A program made the position numbers and the translations under genes. A stretch of DNA of 6,000 bases from an uncultured Clostridia bacterium (lineage in GTDB: Bacteria; Bacillota; Clostridia; Christensenellales; CAG-917). The stretch lies in NCBI GenBank assembly GCA_900554085.1, contig USGA01000050.1:1-6000 (forward strand). Direction: 5' to 3'. Below the pieces are notes generated by a model that worked only from the letters and a program-made list of their open reading frames with translations, did no database searches and was not told the DNA's origin. Below are positions 3,919-6,000 of the stretch, in pieces. The first letter of the stretch is position 1. Each line of letters begins with the position of its first letter.

Positions 3919-6000
3919 ATGTCCCAAAGAATCCACAAGGTTATGTACGGAACCACCGAGCGACAGACTTTTTCGAAGATTAAAGACGTCCTCGCGATTC
4001 CGTACCTTATCGAGGTGCAAAAAGATTCCTACGCGAACTTCATCGGCGACGGCATAAGGGAGGTTTTTGCCGATTATTCTCCCATCGTCGACTACGCCGG
4101 AAGATACAAGTTGGAGTTTCTTTCCCACTCGCTCACGGGCGAACCCAAGTACTCCGTCAAGGAATGCAAGGACCGCGACACCACCTATGCGCTTCCCCTC
4201 AAGGTTAAGGCGCGTCTCACCAACAACGAGACGGGCGAATTCATCGAGCAGGAAGTGTTTATGGGCGATTTCCCCCTGATGACCGAGGCGGGCTCTTTCG
4301 TCATCAACGGTGCCGAACGCGTCATCGTCAGCCAACTTGTCAGAAGTCCCGGCGTGTACAGCGAGAAATCCCTCGACCGCAACGGCGTTCCCCGTTATAA
4401 GACCACGGTTATTCCCAACAGGGGCGCGTGGCTGGAATTCGAGCAGGACCAGAACGACGTGCAATGGGTGCACGTCGACAGAATGAGAAAAATCACCGCG
4501 ACGACTTTGCTCCGCGCGCTCGGTTACGGCACCGACGAGGAACTCATTGCGTTGTTCGGCGACGACGATATGGTGCGTGCCACCTGCGACAAGGACACCG
4601 CCTGTAAGACGAGCGACGCCGGCAAAATGGACCTCTTCAGAAGACTGCGTCCCGGTGAAGTGCCCACCATCGAAGGTGCGGATATCCTCATCAACGGCAT
4701 TTTCTTCGATTACAAGAAATACGACCTCGCGAGAGTCGGCAGATACAAATACAACAAGAAACTCTCCCTCGCATCCCGTATCGAGGGCAGGGAACTCGCA
4801 GAGGCTGTCGTCAATCCTCAGACCGGCGAAATTCTCGCCGATGCGGGCGAAAAACCCGACGAGAAGAAGGCGACCGAAATCCAGAACAGCGGCGTCAACG
4901 TCGTTTACCTCGCATACACCGACAAAGAGGGCGTGAAGAGAAAGCACAAGGTCATCGGCAACAACACCGTCGACCTCGCGGCGTTCGTCGATTGCAATCC
5001 CAGAGACTTCGGAATTCACGAGAAAGTCTATTATCCCGCGCTCAAGAGTCTGCTCGAGGAATACTCCGACCGTGACGAACTCCTCGTCGCGCTCAGGACG
5101 CGCACCATTGCCGACACCCTCGTCAGCAAGCACATCACCCTCGACGACATCGTGGCGACGGTCAGTTACAACCTCGGTCTGCGTTACGGTTTCGGCACCT
5201 GCGACGACATCGACCACCTCAGCAACAGGCGCGTCCGTCCCGTGGGCGAACTGCTGCAGAATCAGTTCCGCATCGGTGTGTCGAGACTTGAAAGGGTCAT
5301 CAAGGAAAGAATGGCTTCCGCTCAGGAAAGCGCCGAAATCACCCCTCAGACCCTCATCAATATCCGTCCCGTTACCAGCGCGATAAGAGAGTTCTTCGGT
5401 TCTTCTCAGTTGTCGCAGTTTATGGACCAGCCCAACCCCATCGCCGAACTTACTCACAAGAGAAAACTTTCGGCACTCGGCCCCGGCGGCCTCAACCGCG
5501 AACGCGCGAGTTTCGAAGTGCGTGACGTTCACCACTCCCACTACGGCAGAATGTGCCCGATAGAGACCCCCGAAGGTCAGAACATCGGTCTTATTTCCTC
5601 GCTGTCCACTTACGCACGCGTCAACGAATACGGCTTCATCGAGTCGCCTTACCGCAGAATCGACAAAGCCACCGGTATCGTCACCGACGAAGTGGTGTAT
5701 ATGACGGCGGACGAAGAGGACAAATACGTCGTGGCGCAGGCCAACGAGCCTCTCGACGATGACGGAAGGTTTGTCCGTGACCGCGTTATGTGCCGTATCA
5801 GGAGCGATATCCGCGAGAAGCCGAAGGACGAAGTCGACTATATGGACGTTTCGCCCAAGCAGTTGGTCTCCATAGCCACCGCGCTCATTCCCTTCCTCGA
5901 GAACGACGACACCAACCGCGCGCTTATGGGCTCCAATATGCAGCGCCAGGCAGTTCCTCTTCTCAAGCCCGAAGCGCCTATGATAGCCACCGGCGTCGAG
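3919..6000 (+). CDS. rpoB: DNA-directed RNA polymerase subunit beta, 5' part
   Basis: This gives the first 694 residues of RpoB; Bacillota homologues are roughly 1,200 residues, so the C-terminal part is beyond the window. The ATG follows AAGGAG (3907-3912) by 6 nt. Visible motifs are the typical N-terminus with IPYLIEVQKDSY, VSQLVRSPGVY (137-147), the rifampicin region FFGSSQLSQFMDQPNPIAEL then THKRKLSALGPGG (492-524), the fork region NRERASFEVRDVH (526-538), YGRMCPIETPEGQNIGLI (542-559) and MGSNMQRQAVP near the window end. The catalytic-centre lysines and the clamp are not included. Substitutions of note are Lys516 at the E. coli Arg529 position and Gln554 at the E. coli Pro567 position. 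The frame is uninterrupted. Unlike the common rplJ-rplL-rpoB order, the upstream neighbour is divergent rqcP and the gene has its own promoter. rpoC would be expected downstream. Confidence 0.98.
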   Translation, partial: MSQRIHKVMYGTTERQTFSKIKDVLAIPYLIEVQKDSYANFIGDGIREVFADYSPIVDYAGRYKLEFLSHSLTGEPKYSVKECKDRDTTYALPLKVKARLTNNETGEFIEQEVFMGDFPLMTEAGSFVINGAERVIVSQLVRSPGVYSEKSLDRNGVPRYKTTVIPNRGAWLEFEQDQNDVQWVHVDRMRKITATTLLRALGYGTDEELIALFGDDDMVRATCDKDTACKTSDAGKMDLFRRLRPGEVPTIEGADILINGIFFDYKKYDLARVGRYKYNKKLSLASRIEGRELAEAVVNPQTGEILADAGEKPDEKKATEIQNSGVNVVYLAYTDKEGVKRKHKVIGNNTVDLAAFVDCNPRDFGIHEKVYYPALKSLLEEYSDRDELLVALRTRTIADTLVSKHITLDDIVATVSYNLGLRYGFGTCDDIDHLSNRRVRPVGELLQNQFRIGVSRLERVIKERMASAQESAEITPQTLINIRPVTSAIREFFGSSQLSQFMDQPNPIAELTHKRKLSALGPGGLNRERASFEVRDVHHSHYGRMCPIETPEGQNIGLISSLSTYARVNEYGFIESPYRRIDKATGIVTDEVVYMTADEEDKYVVAQANEPLDDDGRFVRDRVMCRIRSDIREKPKDEVDYMDVSPKQLVSIATALIPFLENDDTNRALMGSNMQRQAVPLLKPEAPMIATGVE

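Noticed and set aside
3913..5541. Open frame of 542 codons on the minus strand, antisense to rpoB
   Set aside because: It mirrors the rpoB codon pattern, its protein resembles no family I know, and rpoB on the plus strand has unbroken family motifs. It is a by-product of GC-rich codon use.

Overview
The window looks like chromosomal housekeeping DNA from a moderately GC-rich member of the Bacillota, probably an uncultured, gut-type Clostridia lineage. The reasons are a small S4-domain protein of the Firmicutes RqcP (YabO) type, a Firmicutes-style RpoB without the large insertions seen in Proteobacteria, strong AAGGAG/GAGGTG ribosome binding sites and near-consensus sigma-A promoters. This placement is an inference from protein resemblance; no 16S rRNA or other phylogenetic marker was compared. 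No mobile element, CRISPR array, tRNA or rRNA was seen.

Layout, left to right. (1) 1-821, + strand: the last 272 codons of a glycoside hydrolase family 31 enzyme (alpha-glucosidase/alpha-xylosidase type), whose catalytic aspartates lie upstream of the window. (2) 822-1112: a 291-bp gap holding a GC-rich inverted repeat, a near-perfect promoter (TTGACA, 17 bp, TATTAT at 940-968) and a leader of about 138 nt. (3) 1113-2002, + strand: the ribosomal protein pair rplM (L13) and rpsI (S9), 8 bp apart. (4) 2003-2214: the 3' region of that operon, with a strong GC stem-loop and then a bidirectional intrinsic terminator shared with the converging operon. (5) 3615 down to 2215, - strand: rqcP followed 33 bp later by a fused ispDF gene, encoding a ribosome-rescue factor and a bifunctional enzyme of the MEP isoprenoid pathway. 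(6) 3616-3918: a regulatory region between the divergent rqcP and rpoB genes, with a consensus rpoB promoter, a weaker candidate rqcP promoter facing it, and several stem-loops. (7) 3919-6000, + strand: the first 694 codons of rpoB, the RNA polymerase beta subunit, running off the window end.

Most genes serve core information processing: ribosome assembly, rescue of stalled 50S subunits and transcription. IspDF supplies isoprenoid precursors, for example for undecaprenyl phosphate. I see no previously undescribed multi-gene system. The parts most worth a second look are regulatory or single-residue: the rqcP/rpoB intergenic region, with face-to-face overlapping candidate promoters and a hairpin that reaches into the rqcP ribosome binding site; rpoB driven by its own promoter instead of following rplJL; the very short domain junction and altered IspF pocket motif of IspDF; and two unusual residues in the rifampicin region of RpoB.
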